Below are positions 16,485 to 26,546 of a stretch of DNA of 64,000 bases, piece by piece (position 1 is the stretch's first letter; every line of letters begins with the position of its first letter). The stretch comes from Leeuwenhoekiella palythoae. GTDB taxonomy: Bacteria; Bacteroidota; Bacteroidia; Flavobacteriales; Flavobacteriaceae. The translations under genes and the position numbers were made by a program. The DNA lies in contig NZ_FQXT01000002.1 of the NCBI RefSeq assembly GCF_900130045.1, positions 124,001 through 188,000 of the forward strand, given 5' to 3'. The notes beneath the pieces were generated by a model. The model ran no database searches. It was not told the DNA's origin and saw only the letters and a program-made list of their open reading frames with translations.

Positions 16485-17366
16485 ATGAGTGCTACTCGCA
16501 ATAACAATGCTTTAAAGATTCTTATCGGTATACTTTTTCTATTGCTCCTGGGGATGGGTGGCTACACCTACAAATTTTACCACGAGCTAAGCGCCAGTAA
16601 AGTGGCACTGTCTGAAGAAAAAGAACTTCTCAAAGAAGAGTTGAGTGACCTGTTAACCAATTACAATTCTGAAATTGAGACGAATAAATTGCTCACTTCA
16701 GAATTGAAAGAAGCCCGCTCTCGTATTCAAAACTTACTGTATCGTTTAGAGCAATCAAACAGTACACAAAGTACGCTTCAAAATTACAGACGCGAGCTGG
16801 CCATCTTGCGTGACGAGCGTGATGCGTTGCGCAAAAAAGCCGACAGCCTGCTGCTCGAAAACGCCCTATTAGTAACTCAAAAAACCAATGCCGAAGCTGC
16901 TTTTGATGAAAGCATTGTAGAACGGGATTCTCTAAAACAGCAAAATGAAGCGCTACAAGAAAACCTCACAAAAGGCGCTCAACTTACGGTTAGCAAATTT
17001 AGAACCAGCGGGGTGATCTTGCGCCGCAGTGGAAAAACAGTGCCTAACGACCGCGCAGGACGCATTGATAAAATTGAAATTTGTTACACCATCAACGAGA
17101 ATGTGCTAGCCGCACCCGGAATTCACGATTTCTACATTCAGGTGATCAACCCCAAAAATAATGTGATGGGCGAGCACGTTTCGCTTGCTTTTGGTGAGAA
17201 TATTTTGATCTACAGCGCATACCAGCAGATCAATTATCAAAACGAAGAACTACAAAGTTGCGTTTGGATCAACCCGATGGCAGAAGAATTTGACCCCGGA
17301 ATATACCGTATTAATTTGTTTGAAAATGACCGCTTACTTAGCAATAGTGTAGTTGAGTTAGAATAA
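16485..17366 (+). CDS. Membrane-anchored coiled-coil protein
   Basis: 293 residues. A single membrane helix (ALKILIGILFLLLLGMGGYTYKF, residues 9-31) is followed by ~125 residues of heptad-rich coiled coil (SEEKELLKEELSDLLTNYNS ... DSLKQQNEALQENLTK) and a C-terminal beta domain of ~120 residues (VSKFRTSGVILRRSGK ... YRINLFENDRLLSNSVVEL). The topology suggests an N-in anchor with the coiled coil in the periplasm. I recognise the type from Bacteroidota genomes, but no function is known. It is followed by a terminator. Confidence 0.75.
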   Translation: MSATRNNNALKILIGILFLLLLGMGGYTYKFYHELSASKVALSEEKELLKEELSDLLTNYNSEIETNKLLTSELKEARSRIQNLLYRLEQSNSTQSTLQNYRRELAILRDERDALRKKADSLLLENALLVTQKTNAEAAFDESIVERDSLKQQNEALQENLTKGAQLTVSKFRTSGVILRRSGKTVPNDRAGRIDKIEICYTINENVLAAPGIHDFYIQVINPKNNVMGEHVSLAFGENILIYSAYQQINYQNEELQSCVWINPMAEEFDPGIYRINLFENDRLLSNSVVELE

Positions 17367-17390
17367 TTCAGCTTCAAAAATCATCGTATA

Positions 17391-17421
17391 AAAAACCGCT
17401 GCATTGCTGCGGTTTTTTTAT
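17391..17421 (+). terminator. Terminator before glyS
   Basis: AAAAACCGC and GCGGTTTTTTT pair around TGCATTGCT, followed by a T-rich run. It ends the coiled-coil gene transcript. Confidence 0.7.
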
Positions 17422-17483
17422 TTTTACCTCCTTGTTTCGCAACGGCCAAACAACCAAAATCAAATACAAAAGCAACATACCAA

Positions 17484-19019
17484 ATGGCACAACAGGAAGA
17501 TCATTTTAAAAAGGTAATATCACACGCAAAAGAATACGGCTACATCTTTGGGAGTAGCGAGATTTATGACGGCTTGAGCGCTGTTTACGACTACGGTCAA
17601 AACGGAGCCGAACTCAAAAAAAATATACGTGATTACTGGTGGAAAAGTATGGTGCAAATGCACGATAATATCGTGGGTATCGATGCTTCGATCTTTATGC
17701 ATCCCACTACGTGGAAGGCTTCCGGGCACGTTGATGCATTTAATGACCCACTTATTGACAATAAGGATTCTAAAAAGCGCTATCGTGCCGATGTATTGAT
17801 CGAGGATTATGCTGAAAAGCTGAATCAAAAAGCGCTTAAAGAAATAGCAAAAGCAAAAAAACGCTTCGGAGACAAATTTGACGAGCAGGAGTTTGTAACC
17901 ACAAACCCACGTGTTTTACGCTATCGCAAAGAGCAGGAAACCGTTTTACAACGTATGGCGCGTTCTCTTGAAGCAGAAGATCTTGCTGATGTAAAAGCTT
18001 TGATCGAAGAGTTAGGCATCGCAGACCCGGATACCGGTTCAAAAAACTGGACAGACGTGCGTCAATTCAATTTGATGTTTGGGACTAAACTAGGAGCTTC
18101 TGCAGAAACTGCGACCGATCTCTACTTAAGACCAGAAACCGCTCAGGGAATTTTTGTAAACTTCCTGAACGTGCAAAAAACCGGAAGAATGAAGATTCCA
18201 TTTGGGATCGCACAAACTGGTAAAGCCTTTAGAAATGAGATCGTAGCGCGCCAGTTTATCTTTAGAATGCGTGAGTTTGAACAAATGGAAATGCAGTTTT
18301 TTGTACGTCCAGGTGACGAACTTAAATGGTACGAGCACTGGAAAGAAACCCGTCTAAAATGGCACTTATCGCTAGGGCTTGGTGAAGAAAATTATCGTTT
18401 TCACGATCACGAGAAGCTAGCACATTATGCAAATGCAGCAGCAGATATCGAGTTTGATTTTCCATTTGGCTTTAAAGAATTAGAAGGAATTCACAGCCGT
18501 ACCGACTTTGACCTTAAAGCACATGAAGAATTCTCAGGTAAAAAGCTTCAGTTCTTTGATCCTGAATTGAATGAAAATTACGTGCCTTATGTGGTGGAAA
18601 CTTCAATAGGTCTTGACCGTATGTTCTTAGCGGTATTCTCAAAATCTTTAGAAGAAGAAGAATTAGAAAACGGTTCTACCCGTACCGTTTTAAAACTTCC
18701 TGCGATTTTAGCGCCTGTAAAAGCTGCGATTCTTCCACTAGTTAAAAAAGATGGATTACCTGAAGTTGCTCAAAAAATCATCGACGATTTAAAATACGAC
18801 TTCAATGTAACCTATGACGAAAAAGATGCTGTAGGGCGCAGATATCGCCGTCAGGATGCTGCCGGAACGCCATTTTGTATCACTGTAGATCACGATACTT
18901 TAGAAGATGAAAGCGTAACCATTCGCGATCGCGACACCATGGAACAAAAGCGTGTAAAAATCAGTGAACTGGCTACAATCTTACACGAAAAGATAGATTT
19001 TAAACATTGGGCGCAATAA
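17484..19019 (+). CDS. glyS: Glycyl-tRNA synthetase (alpha2 type)
   Basis: 511 residues, the size of the single-chain bacterial/eukaryotic-type enzyme. Class II motifs are present: motif 2 (FRNEIVARQFIFRMREFEQMEMQ, within residues ~250-275), motif 3 (GLDRMFLAVFSKSLEE) and the characteristic LYLRPETAQGIFVNF. The anticodon-binding domain covers the last ~110 residues (APVKAAILPLVKKDGLPEVA ... TVDHDTLEDESVTIRDRD). It charges tRNA-Gly with glycine in the cytoplasm. It stands alone between two terminators, as is common for this gene in flavobacteria. Confidence 0.97.
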   Translation: MAQQEDHFKKVISHAKEYGYIFGSSEIYDGLSAVYDYGQNGAELKKNIRDYWWKSMVQMHDNIVGIDASIFMHPTTWKASGHVDAFNDPLIDNKDSKKRYRADVLIEDYAEKLNQKALKEIAKAKKRFGDKFDEQEFVTTNPRVLRYRKEQETVLQRMARSLEAEDLADVKALIEELGIADPDTGSKNWTDVRQFNLMFGTKLGASAETATDLYLRPETAQGIFVNFLNVQKTGRMKIPFGIAQTGKAFRNEIVARQFIFRMREFEQMEMQFFVRPGDELKWYEHWKETRLKWHLSLGLGEENYRFHDHEKLAHYANAAADIEFDFPFGFKELEGIHSRTDFDLKAHEEFSGKKLQFFDPELNENYVPYVVETSIGLDRMFLAVFSKSLEEEELENGSTRTVLKLPAILAPVKAAILPLVKKDGLPEVAQKIIDDLKYDFNVTYDEKDAVGRRYRRQDAAGTPFCITVDHDTLEDESVTIRDRDTMEQKRVKISELATILHEKIDFKHWAQ

Positions 19020-19041
19020 TCACGTCTCATTTTAATAGATA

Positions 19042-19070
19042 AAAAAGAAGCTCCGCAAGGGGCTTTTTTT
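19042..19070 (+). terminator. Terminator after glyS with GNRA loop
   Basis: AAGCTCC-GCAA-GGGGCTT forms a compact stem with a GCAA tetraloop, followed by seven T in total. It begins 23 bases after the glyS stop. Confidence 0.85.
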
Positions 19071-19120
19071 GAACCTTATAGGCTAAACTTTCGTACATTT
19101 AAAGACCTAATACACTGAAA

Positions 19121-22100
19121 ATGAAACAACGCTACACCTTGAAATTCCATCATACTACTCTTTTAGCTTTTTTTATTGTATTTATTATTAGCAGTTTAGA
19201 CACTACCGCTTTCGGTCAGGAAAAAGAAAAGCCTACACTTTACGGTAAAATGCGATTTGTGCGCGAAGTTCCAAGCCTTGCTTCACAGCTTAAAAATGGT
19301 ACGTTCAAGGCCGCTGATAGATCCCACAATCCAGAAGAAATTAACCCGAAGCGACGCCGCGCAAATCAAGTGGTTCCGGGAAAGGGTTTCCCAAAAGATG
19401 GTGACCCACTGATTAAGAAACGAGACCACAAAAACAAGTCTGACTCTAAATCCTACATGTTAGAACCCATCAACGTATTTGAAGCTAATGTTTCAAACTT
19501 TACGCCTTCTGACCCTACAGGCGCTGCTGGCCCCAACCATTATGTAGCTGCTTGGAATGTAGGTTTTGCAATTTTTGACAAAGACGGAAACGCATTAACC
19601 GAAGCCGCCAGTCTGGGAACTCTTTTTGAAGGAAATGAAGCCGGTGATCCAATTGTGTTGTACGACGCACCCGCAGATCGCTTTATCATTACCCAATTTG
19701 AAAATGAGGATGAAAGCGATGCAGACAACGACTTTGACAATGGTTTAAACATTGCTATTTGTCAAGGTTCTGACCCTGTAAATGACGGCTGGTATGTTTA
19801 TACCGCCGGTTTTGAAACCGGTGCTTTCCCTGATTATCCTAAATATTCTGTGTGGCACGATGGCTATTATATTACATCAAATATTGCTATTTCGGGTGGC
19901 GATGCGACGGGAGATGCCGTTTTTGTAATGGAGCGTGAAAAAATGCTGCAAGGGTTGAGCGACGCAGGCTTTTTAGGATTTCCGTTACCTACCCTGCAAC
20001 GAACCGGTTTTTATAGTCCGCAATTTTTCAATGTAAGCACTGCTAACGCTCCAACCACCGGCGGGGCTACTGTTTTGTATTTTCAGGATGACGGCTGGTC
20101 TGGAGTTGATGATGATCACTTAAAATTATGGACGGTGGACGTCGACTGGGACACACCGGAAAATTCAAGCATTTCTCAACCTGAAATTCTTACCGTAAGC
20201 GATTTTGACGGTGTTTTTGACGGCGGAAGTTTTTCTAACTTACCTCAGCCTGCAGGCGCAGAGATCGATGCGATGCAAGGGACCGTGATGAATCAGGCAC
20301 AGTTTAGAAAGTTTGACGATCACAATTCGGCTATTTTCAATTTTGTGGTCAATGTTGCCCCTCTTGGCGAAGAACAAGCCGGAATTCGCTGGTATGAACT
20401 ACGGCAAACAGGCGATGGCCAACCGTGGACGATTTATCAGGAAGGCACTTATGTTTCTCCTACCGGAAACAACGCCTTTGGTGCTAGTATGGCAATGGAT
20501 GGCGCCGGCAGCATTGCAATGGGTTATACCACCGTAAGTGCAGACCTGCCGGTTACCTTAAACTTTACCGGAAGATATACCAATGATCCATTAGGTGAAA
20601 TGTCTGTCCCTGAAGCATTTTTAGCGAGCAGTACAGGCGTAAGCACTTCAGAGCGTTATGCAGATTATACACATCTGACGATTGACCCGGCTGATGATGA
20701 AACCTTCTGGTTTATTTCAGAATATTTTAATCCGCAGCGCACCGATATTGTAAGTGTTTTTAAATTAGCGCCAGACAATGCTAATGACGTTCAGGTTATT
20801 GCTATTGATAGTCCACAAGATGGTGCGCTCTCTGCCACCGAAAGCATTAGCATAACCATTAGAAACGCCGGGAATACCACGCAAACCAGTATTCCGGTAA
20901 GTTACACTGTAGATGGCGTAACGGTTGAAGAAACCTACACAGGATCACTTGCTTTTAACGAAACGGCAAGCTACACCTTTACACAAACCGCAGATCTATC
21001 TACCATTGGTGCAGATTATACCATTGAAGCGTCTACCAACCTTGAAAATGATGAAGATACCAGCAACGACACCATGTCGATTACTGTAAAAAATCTTTGG
21101 CAAAATGATGTTGGTGTGGCTTCTATAGACACTCCTGAATCTGACTCAGGTTTAGGCGCTGCAATCGCAATCTCGGTTACGGTAACTAATTACGGGCAGG
21201 ATGCTCAGAGCAATTTCCCCGTATATTATCAATTGAATGATGGCGAGCAGGTTACAGAAACTTTTGATCGAAGCATCGCGGCACAGACTTCAGAAACATT
21301 TACCTTCAGCACCACAGAAGATTTTTCGGCAATTGGTACTTATGAGATTACCGCCGGTACCGCTTTAGAAACCGATAGCGATACTTCAAACGACATCGCT
21401 TCGGTAACGGTTACCAATGATTATTGTCAACCCGTCTCTAATTGTAGTGGTTTTGGCGATGGTGTGACATTATTTACACTTGAAGGTACTTTGGTAACAC
21501 CTCCTTGCTCAAGTACGGGATATAGTGCAAATCTTGAAACTACTTTTAACTTAAATGTTCAAAAAGACTCCCATATGGGAACTTTACAAATGGGCTATCA
21601 AAATTCTGGTTACGTAATCTTTATTGATTTTAATAACAATGGTGGCTTTGAAGCTTCTGAACTGGTTTCTAGCGGTACGGTTGAGACAGCAGATACTGAT
21701 GCAGTTTTTACTATAGACTTACCTGAAGGTGTTGAGCTGGGAACATATAGAATGCGCATTCGCGGAAAAGACAACAATGAAGAAGGTGATCTCAATGATC
21801 CCTGTGGCGAACTCGCGTATGGTCGTACCAATGATTATAGCGTGCGTATTTTTAATAGCCTTTCGGTTGAAGAGAATATTTTTCCAGAGAGCGAACTCGT
21901 AATTCTTGAGCCGGAACAAAATCATTTTCAGATCTCTTTAAGCACCGAAGAAACCACCGAAAAAATGGCAGTAAGCGTTTATTCTATTCTTGGTCAAAAA
22001 TTAGCCGAAAACTGGATCGAAAATGAATACGGCAGCTATGTTTATGATTTAGATATGTCTTACGCCTCAAGTGGAGTTTATATCGTTCGTATTGGTAACA

Positions 22101-22138
22101 GAACCGGCGGACAATCAAAAAAAATCATCGTTAAGTAA
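19121..22138 (+). CDS. T9SS type A secreted protein with two CARDB domains and a GEVED domain
   Basis: 1005 residues with an N-terminal signal segment (TTLLAFFIVFIISSLDTTAFGQ). Residues ~110-550 form a large beta-rich domain (GPNHYVAAWNVGFAIFDKDG; VPLPTLQRTGF-like segments), perhaps a propeller. Two CARDB-type adhesion domains follow (~555-655 and ~660-770; NDVQVIAIDSPQDGALSATE and NDVGVASIDTPESDSG). A GEVED domain (~775-905) contains VIFIDFNNNGGFEASELV and YRMRIRGKDNNEEGD. The last ~80 residues are a type A sorting domain (MAVSVYSILGQKLAE ... GVYIVRIGNRTGGQSKKIIVK). It is exported by type IX secretion and cleaved or anchored at the surface; the cargo function is unknown. Confidence 0.88.
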   Translation: MKQRYTLKFHHTTLLAFFIVFIISSLDTTAFGQEKEKPTLYGKMRFVREVPSLASQLKNGTFKAADRSHNPEEINPKRRRANQVVPGKGFPKDGDPLIKKRDHKNKSDSKSYMLEPINVFEANVSNFTPSDPTGAAGPNHYVAAWNVGFAIFDKDGNALTEAASLGTLFEGNEAGDPIVLYDAPADRFIITQFENEDESDADNDFDNGLNIAICQGSDPVNDGWYVYTAGFETGAFPDYPKYSVWHDGYYITSNIAISGGDATGDAVFVMEREKMLQGLSDAGFLGFPLPTLQRTGFYSPQFFNVSTANAPTTGGATVLYFQDDGWSGVDDDHLKLWTVDVDWDTPENSSISQPEILTVSDFDGVFDGGSFSNLPQPAGAEIDAMQGTVMNQAQFRKFDDHNSAIFNFVVNVAPLGEEQAGIRWYELRQTGDGQPWTIYQEGTYVSPTGNNAFGASMAMDGAGSIAMGYTTVSADLPVTLNFTGRYTNDPLGEMSVPEAFLASSTGVSTSERYADYTHLTIDPADDETFWFISEYFNPQRTDIVSVFKLAPDNANDVQVIAIDSPQDGALSATESISITIRNAGNTTQTSIPVSYTVDGVTVEETYTGSLAFNETASYTFTQTADLSTIGADYTIEASTNLENDEDTSNDTMSITVKNLWQNDVGVASIDTPESDSGLGAAIAISVTVTNYGQDAQSNFPVYYQLNDGEQVTETFDRSIAAQTSETFTFSTTEDFSAIGTYEITAGTALETDSDTSNDIASVTVTNDYCQPVSNCSGFGDGVTLFTLEGTLVTPPCSSTGYSANLETTFNLNVQKDSHMGTLQMGYQNSGYVIFIDFNNNGGFEASELVSSGTVETADTDAVFTIDLPEGVELGTYRMRIRGKDNNEEGDLNDPCGELAYGRTNDYSVRIFNSLSVEENIFPESELVILEPEQNHFQISLSTEETTEKMAVSVYSILGQKLAENWIENEYGSYVYDLDMSYASSGVYIVRIGNRTGGQSKKIIVK

Positions 22139-22161
22139 GGTTTTAAATTTTATACTGAAGT

Positions 22162-25100
22162 TTAAAAAATAGCACGCAGTTGCACGGTGCCCGTGTGAAT
22201 CGTTCTTGAATCCTCGCTGTTTCTACCGAAATAGGCCAGATTCAAATCTAAAAATTTGGTCAGCCGTTTCTGCGCTAAAACATTCCAAGTGAAATTAGAT
22301 CCGGGCTGTAAGCCTTCGAGCATCTGGTAAGCTACTGGCGAAAACGCGCTACCCCTAAATGAGTTTTTGATATAATTAGCTTCGATATTAAAGGAGACTT
22401 TTTCGGCGTTGCTATATGCAAAAGCCATCCCAAAATTTTGCTGGTTTAATTGCTCCAATTCACCTAACGTATTTTCTTTCCTATTAAGCGTGTAAAAAGC
22501 TTCTAAACGGGTATTGTCATTAAACAAATAAGAAAGTTTTGGATTTAGCGCCATGGTTTCTAAACTGTAATTTCGCTGTTCAAAATTCTCTGATGTGCTG
22601 CTGTTGGTTCCCAAATCTGCATTAAAATTAAACAGATAGCTGGATTTTATCTTGTGTAAAAAGGTGAACTGATGACTGCGCAATTCATTAGTTTGTAATC
22701 CTAACGAAATCAAATTTCGCGTTGAATTTGCTAAATAAGTATAACTTGAGGTATACTTTTGCTTCCCTCTGTTAAAGAAAAACGTATTTCTAAAATTGAG
22801 GTTTAATCCCAGCGTATTATCTATTTCTTTAAAAGGATTCAGGTTAAAAGTATCACCTTCTCGCAAGACCCTGCGGTCAATTAAATAACTGGTTTGATTG
22901 TAAAAATGAGAAGCAAATTTTTTGAATCCGTTTTTACCACTCCACTGTTGCAAATTGAAGGTGATGATCTGGCTCAATTTATTTTGATGGGTTTTCACAA
23001 AAACCTGATTGGGTAATAATACTCGCACAAAGTCTGCCTGATCTTGAAATTGCGCCACCTCAAACTCCTCAAGTTGCTGAACGCCGTCTGCGTTGTAATC
23101 TATCCACGTATAAGTTCCCAAACCCTCATCTACTTTTACATAGGTAAATTCTTGTTGGGGTAAGGTTCCGCTACTGGTTTCAAAAACCGTATTTAGACGT
23201 ATCAGGTTTTTAAACAGCTTTTGATCATATAAAATCCGAGAGTTTAACGATTGCTCATCTTCATAACTTTGGTCTGTATAACGTAGTTTTCGGTAATTGG
23301 CATATACCCCTAAAGACGTGTTTTCATTCTGTATCAGTTGGGATTTTAAATAATACGTGTTGCTATGGTTTACCTCTTGCAAGCTGTTGCCTCTTAAACT
23401 ATCATTCACGCGATAGCGATAGCCCAATTCCACAAAAACGGCTGTACTATCTCCATTACCCACAAAACCTTGATGCGCTTTAAAACCTTGACTTAATGGG
23501 TCATAAATCCCAGAAACCGGATTCCGGCTCACATTGTCTTCTGCTTGAACTTTGGCTCCCACCCAGGCTTTTTTGAATCCATAAATTGTTGCGGCATTCA
23601 ATCTAAAAAATCGGGTGTTTGCGGTGTCTGCTTCAGACTTTAAATAGCTGGCATTAAATTGCGTGCGTAATTTTTTAAACCGAAGCGCTCCGCTCAGCAT
23701 ATTTCGATTTCCTGAATAGTTCTGACGATACTGTAAGTGTTCAAAGCTATAATTCACAACCCCTACTGCGGTATCTTGATATTGTATTCCTGAAGTGATC
23801 AAGGTTTGATCGCCTTGAGGAAGCAGTGGCAAATTCCAATCTCTACTGAACTCAATTGCGTAGGTACGCTCTACATTTTGAAAGGTATTTTGAATATAAT
23901 CAAGCGTCCCAAAGGCCGTAAGCTGCTTGCTTTGGTTTTGTTCATAAAGCGTCTGCGCCAGGTTTAATCGACCTGCAAACCCCTTGTTATCGCCATCATC
24001 CAAATCTGAAAACAAATTGAGATCCTCTTTGCTTGCCGCGCCTTCAAAGGAGACACTCGTTTTATCTGAAGGATTATACGCTCCTTGCACTACCGCCATT
24101 TGCAATTGCGTAGGCGCAAATAAACGCGATACAGGAGCATAATTGCCTTGTGCAACACCGTTGATCGGAGCGACATATTCATAAATCCTGTTGATCGCCG
24201 AAGCATTGGTCAACACATAATTTCCCTGATTAGCACCAACCTCAGTAAACCGCACATTGTATAACTCCTCTTCAGGATTATTTGAAAACTCATAAACCGC
24301 TCTTCCATCTTGAAAAAACTTTCGGTATAAAATCTTGTTTTCATTATACGAGTCAAGATTGGCACTTGGGGCGATCATCAGCTCCTTGTTATCGCCGGCT
24401 TCTTGCAAAACAGCAACTTGCTCTTGATTTAAGTTTTGCAACAAAGGTTGGTTTTTAGCATCATTCTCAGAATACACGTGTGCGTTCAACTCCAGTTTGC
24501 CATCATCACTGCGATGCCCGCCACCAGCATACGCGATAATTCGGGTGAAATTTTGCTCGCTATACTGATATTCAACCGAAATACGCATCTCGCTGGTTAT
24601 GGGAAATGTGGGATTAAAACGTAGTTCTCCCGCATTATAATCTATCACATAATCTGCAGTTTCTCCGCGTTCTAATAAAACCCCATTCACAAAAACGCGT
24701 TCGCTTCCGCTAACGATGAGTACATACAGTTCGCCGTTGGGACCCGTAAGCTTGTAAGGACCTTGATTGCCTTCCTGCCCGGTAAATCTACTTTGTGTAA
24801 AAACGCCGCGTACGAGCGCTCCTGTGGCAAAAGCTTCGGTTTGTGAAGACTCGTGATTGATGCGCCCGTAAAGCGATAACCCCTGAACTTTTTTTGTAAA
24901 TCTTCCAAAATAAGAGGTGTTGTTTTCGAGATTGATATCACCGGCTCTGATGTTCCAATCGTCGCTGAACAATTCAATAAAAATCTGGTCAAATTCATCA
25001 AGCCGTTGAGAGTAACCTCCATTTTGCTGCGGAAGATTAGCATCTTGCAATGACGCGCGCAGCGATACCTTTTCACTCAATTTCCCCGTGATCTGTAGAT

Positions 25101-25581
25101 CTAATTCACTAGTTAAAGTACTGTTTTGATTGTTTCCGGCAGTCACACCGCGCACCAAACTCCCGGAAGTGGTCAAACCGTCAAAAGGAGTAAAAACCGC
25201 TGTATTTTTTTCTTCCTTTAGCGCGTAGACTTTATTCAGATTACCCGAACTGTTAACTACGCGATCAGGATCATATTCAAAATAGGTTTTGGTCAAAAAA
25301 TCAGGAAACACCCGGTACTTAAACTTTAAAGAATCTACTTTAGGCGCTTGCGCGTTTAAGCTGAAAAGAGCCCGCCCATAATCAATAGCATAGGCGGTAC
25401 TATCGAGTTGCATTCCTGAAAGTGTATAAACGGCAAATTCCACCGGATTGATACTTACCGAATCTATCAGCATCGTGTCCCGCACCGCCAGGTGTTTGAC
25501 CCTGCTGTCACTAAATTGAAAATCCTGCGCAAAACCGGTTGCAGCAATCCCAAAGCACAATATCAAAACAAGGTGACGCAT
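22162..25581 (-). CDS. Very large predicted outer-membrane beta-barrel protein
   Basis: 1139 residues with signal peptide MRHLVLILCFGIAATGFAQ. Segments such as LTSELDLQITGKLSEKVSLR, LDEFDQIFIELFSDDWNIRA and TWIDYNADGVQQLEEFEVAQ recall pieces of the type IX translocon SprA, but the protein is about half the size of SprA and lacks its extended plug repeats. Many alternating strands continue to the final aromatic residue (TVQLRAIF), the expected barrel end. It is a conserved Bacteroidota protein of unknown role to me; a SprA-like pore is an inference. The gene is convergent with the T9SS gene at 19121. Confidence 0.7.
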   Translation of the reverse strand: MRHLVLILCFGIAATGFAQDFQFSDSRVKHLAVRDTMLIDSVSINPVEFAVYTLSGMQLDSTAYAIDYGRALFSLNAQAPKVDSLKFKYRVFPDFLTKTYFEYDPDRVVNSSGNLNKVYALKEEKNTAVFTPFDGLTTSGSLVRGVTAGNNQNSTLTSELDLQITGKLSEKVSLRASLQDANLPQQNGGYSQRLDEFDQIFIELFSDDWNIRAGDINLENNTSYFGRFTKKVQGLSLYGRINHESSQTEAFATGALVRGVFTQSRFTGQEGNQGPYKLTGPNGELYVLIVSGSERVFVNGVLLERGETADYVIDYNAGELRFNPTFPITSEMRISVEYQYSEQNFTRIIAYAGGGHRSDDGKLELNAHVYSENDAKNQPLLQNLNQEQVAVLQEAGDNKELMIAPSANLDSYNENKILYRKFFQDGRAVYEFSNNPEEELYNVRFTEVGANQGNYVLTNASAINRIYEYVAPINGVAQGNYAPVSRLFAPTQLQMAVVQGAYNPSDKTSVSFEGAASKEDLNLFSDLDDGDNKGFAGRLNLAQTLYEQNQSKQLTAFGTLDYIQNTFQNVERTYAIEFSRDWNLPLLPQGDQTLITSGIQYQDTAVGVVNYSFEHLQYRQNYSGNRNMLSGALRFKKLRTQFNASYLKSEADTANTRFFRLNAATIYGFKKAWVGAKVQAEDNVSRNPVSGIYDPLSQGFKAHQGFVGNGDSTAVFVELGYRYRVNDSLRGNSLQEVNHSNTYYLKSQLIQNENTSLGVYANYRKLRYTDQSYEDEQSLNSRILYDQKLFKNLIRLNTVFETSSGTLPQQEFTYVKVDEGLGTYTWIDYNADGVQQLEEFEVAQFQDQADFVRVLLPNQVFVKTHQNKLSQIITFNLQQWSGKNGFKKFASHFYNQTSYLIDRRVLREGDTFNLNPFKEIDNTLGLNLNFRNTFFFNRGKQKYTSSYTYLANSTRNLISLGLQTNELRSHQFTFLHKIKSSYLFNFNADLGTNSSTSENFEQRNYSLETMALNPKLSYLFNDNTRLEAFYTLNRKENTLGELEQLNQQNFGMAFAYSNAEKVSFNIEANYIKNSFRGSAFSPVAYQMLEGLQPGSNFTWNVLAQKRLTKFLDLNLAYFGRNSEDSRTIHTGTVQLRAIF

Positions 25582-25700
25582 CGGCTATAAAACTACGGGA
25601 AAAAGCCTAAAACCTACTATGCTCAATAGAATTGTATTGCAACCGCCAACACCCATTTTATACCGAAATACCTAACTTCGCCAAAATCCAAAATTTTAGC

Positions 25701-26468
25701 ATGAAAATAATCACCTATAACGTAAACGGAATTCGGGCTGCAATACGCAAAGGGCTCCTTGATTGGTTAAAAGCAGCCAACCCAGATGTGCTTTTACTAC
25801 AAGAAACCAAAGCCCATAAAGAACAATTAGATATTGATCTTTTTAAAGAAACCGGTTACCACGATTATTGGTTTAGTGCTCAAAAAAAAGGCTATAGCGG
25901 CGTTGCTATTTTAAGCAAGAAAGAACCAGACAATATCGTGCACGGTACCGGAATTGATTATATGGATCACGAAGGCCGAAATATAAGAGCAGATTTTGGT
26001 GATCTGAGCATTATGAGTATGTATTTACCCAGCGGAACCAACATTGACCGCCTAGAGCACAAACTAAGATATATGGCAGATTTTCAGGAATATGCTGAAG
26101 AATTACGCAAAACCAGACCTAACCTTATTGTGAGCGGCGATTACAACATCTGTCACGAACCTATAGATATTCACGACCCTGTTAGGCTCAAAAATGTAAG
26201 CGGTTTTCTGCCGGTAGAACGTGAATGGTTGAGCGGGTTTATCAACAGCGGGTTTACAGACAGCTTCAGACACCTTAATCCCGATGTTGAGCAATACAGC
26301 TGGTGGAGTTATCGCGCAAATGCTCGCGCAAATAATAAGGGCTGGCGCCTTGATTATAATATGGTCAGTGAGCCTTTAAAAGATAAAATAAAACGCGCAG
26401 TGATCTTGCCTGAAGCCAAGCACAGTGACCACTGCCCTGCCCTTTTAGAACTTGATCATCAATCTTAA
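25701..26468 (+). CDS. xth: Exodeoxyribonuclease III
   Basis: 255 residues from ATG 25701; the longer upstream frame is not conserved-looking. The start MKIITYNVNGIRAAIRKGLL and the motifs LLQETKAH (catalytic Glu), SGDYNICHEPIDIHDP (Asp, Asn), RLDYNMVS and SDHCPALLEL (catalytic Asp-His) are all of the ExoIII/APE1 family. It cuts DNA at abasic sites and degrades 3' ends in base-excision repair. It is transcribed alone or with the OmpA lipoprotein that follows 78 bp later. Confidence 0.95.
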   Translation: MKIITYNVNGIRAAIRKGLLDWLKAANPDVLLLQETKAHKEQLDIDLFKETGYHDYWFSAQKKGYSGVAILSKKEPDNIVHGTGIDYMDHEGRNIRADFGDLSIMSMYLPSGTNIDRLEHKLRYMADFQEYAEELRKTRPNLIVSGDYNICHEPIDIHDPVRLKNVSGFLPVEREWLSGFINSGFTDSFRHLNPDVEQYSWWSYRANARANNKGWRLDYNMVSEPLKDKIKRAVILPEAKHSDHCPALLELDHQS

Positions 26469-26546
26469 AATTGCTGCTTTTTTAGTCAAAGCCGTGCCAA
26501 TATTTTTACATAGCCGGCGTTGATTATTAAAAAACAACTCAACCTT

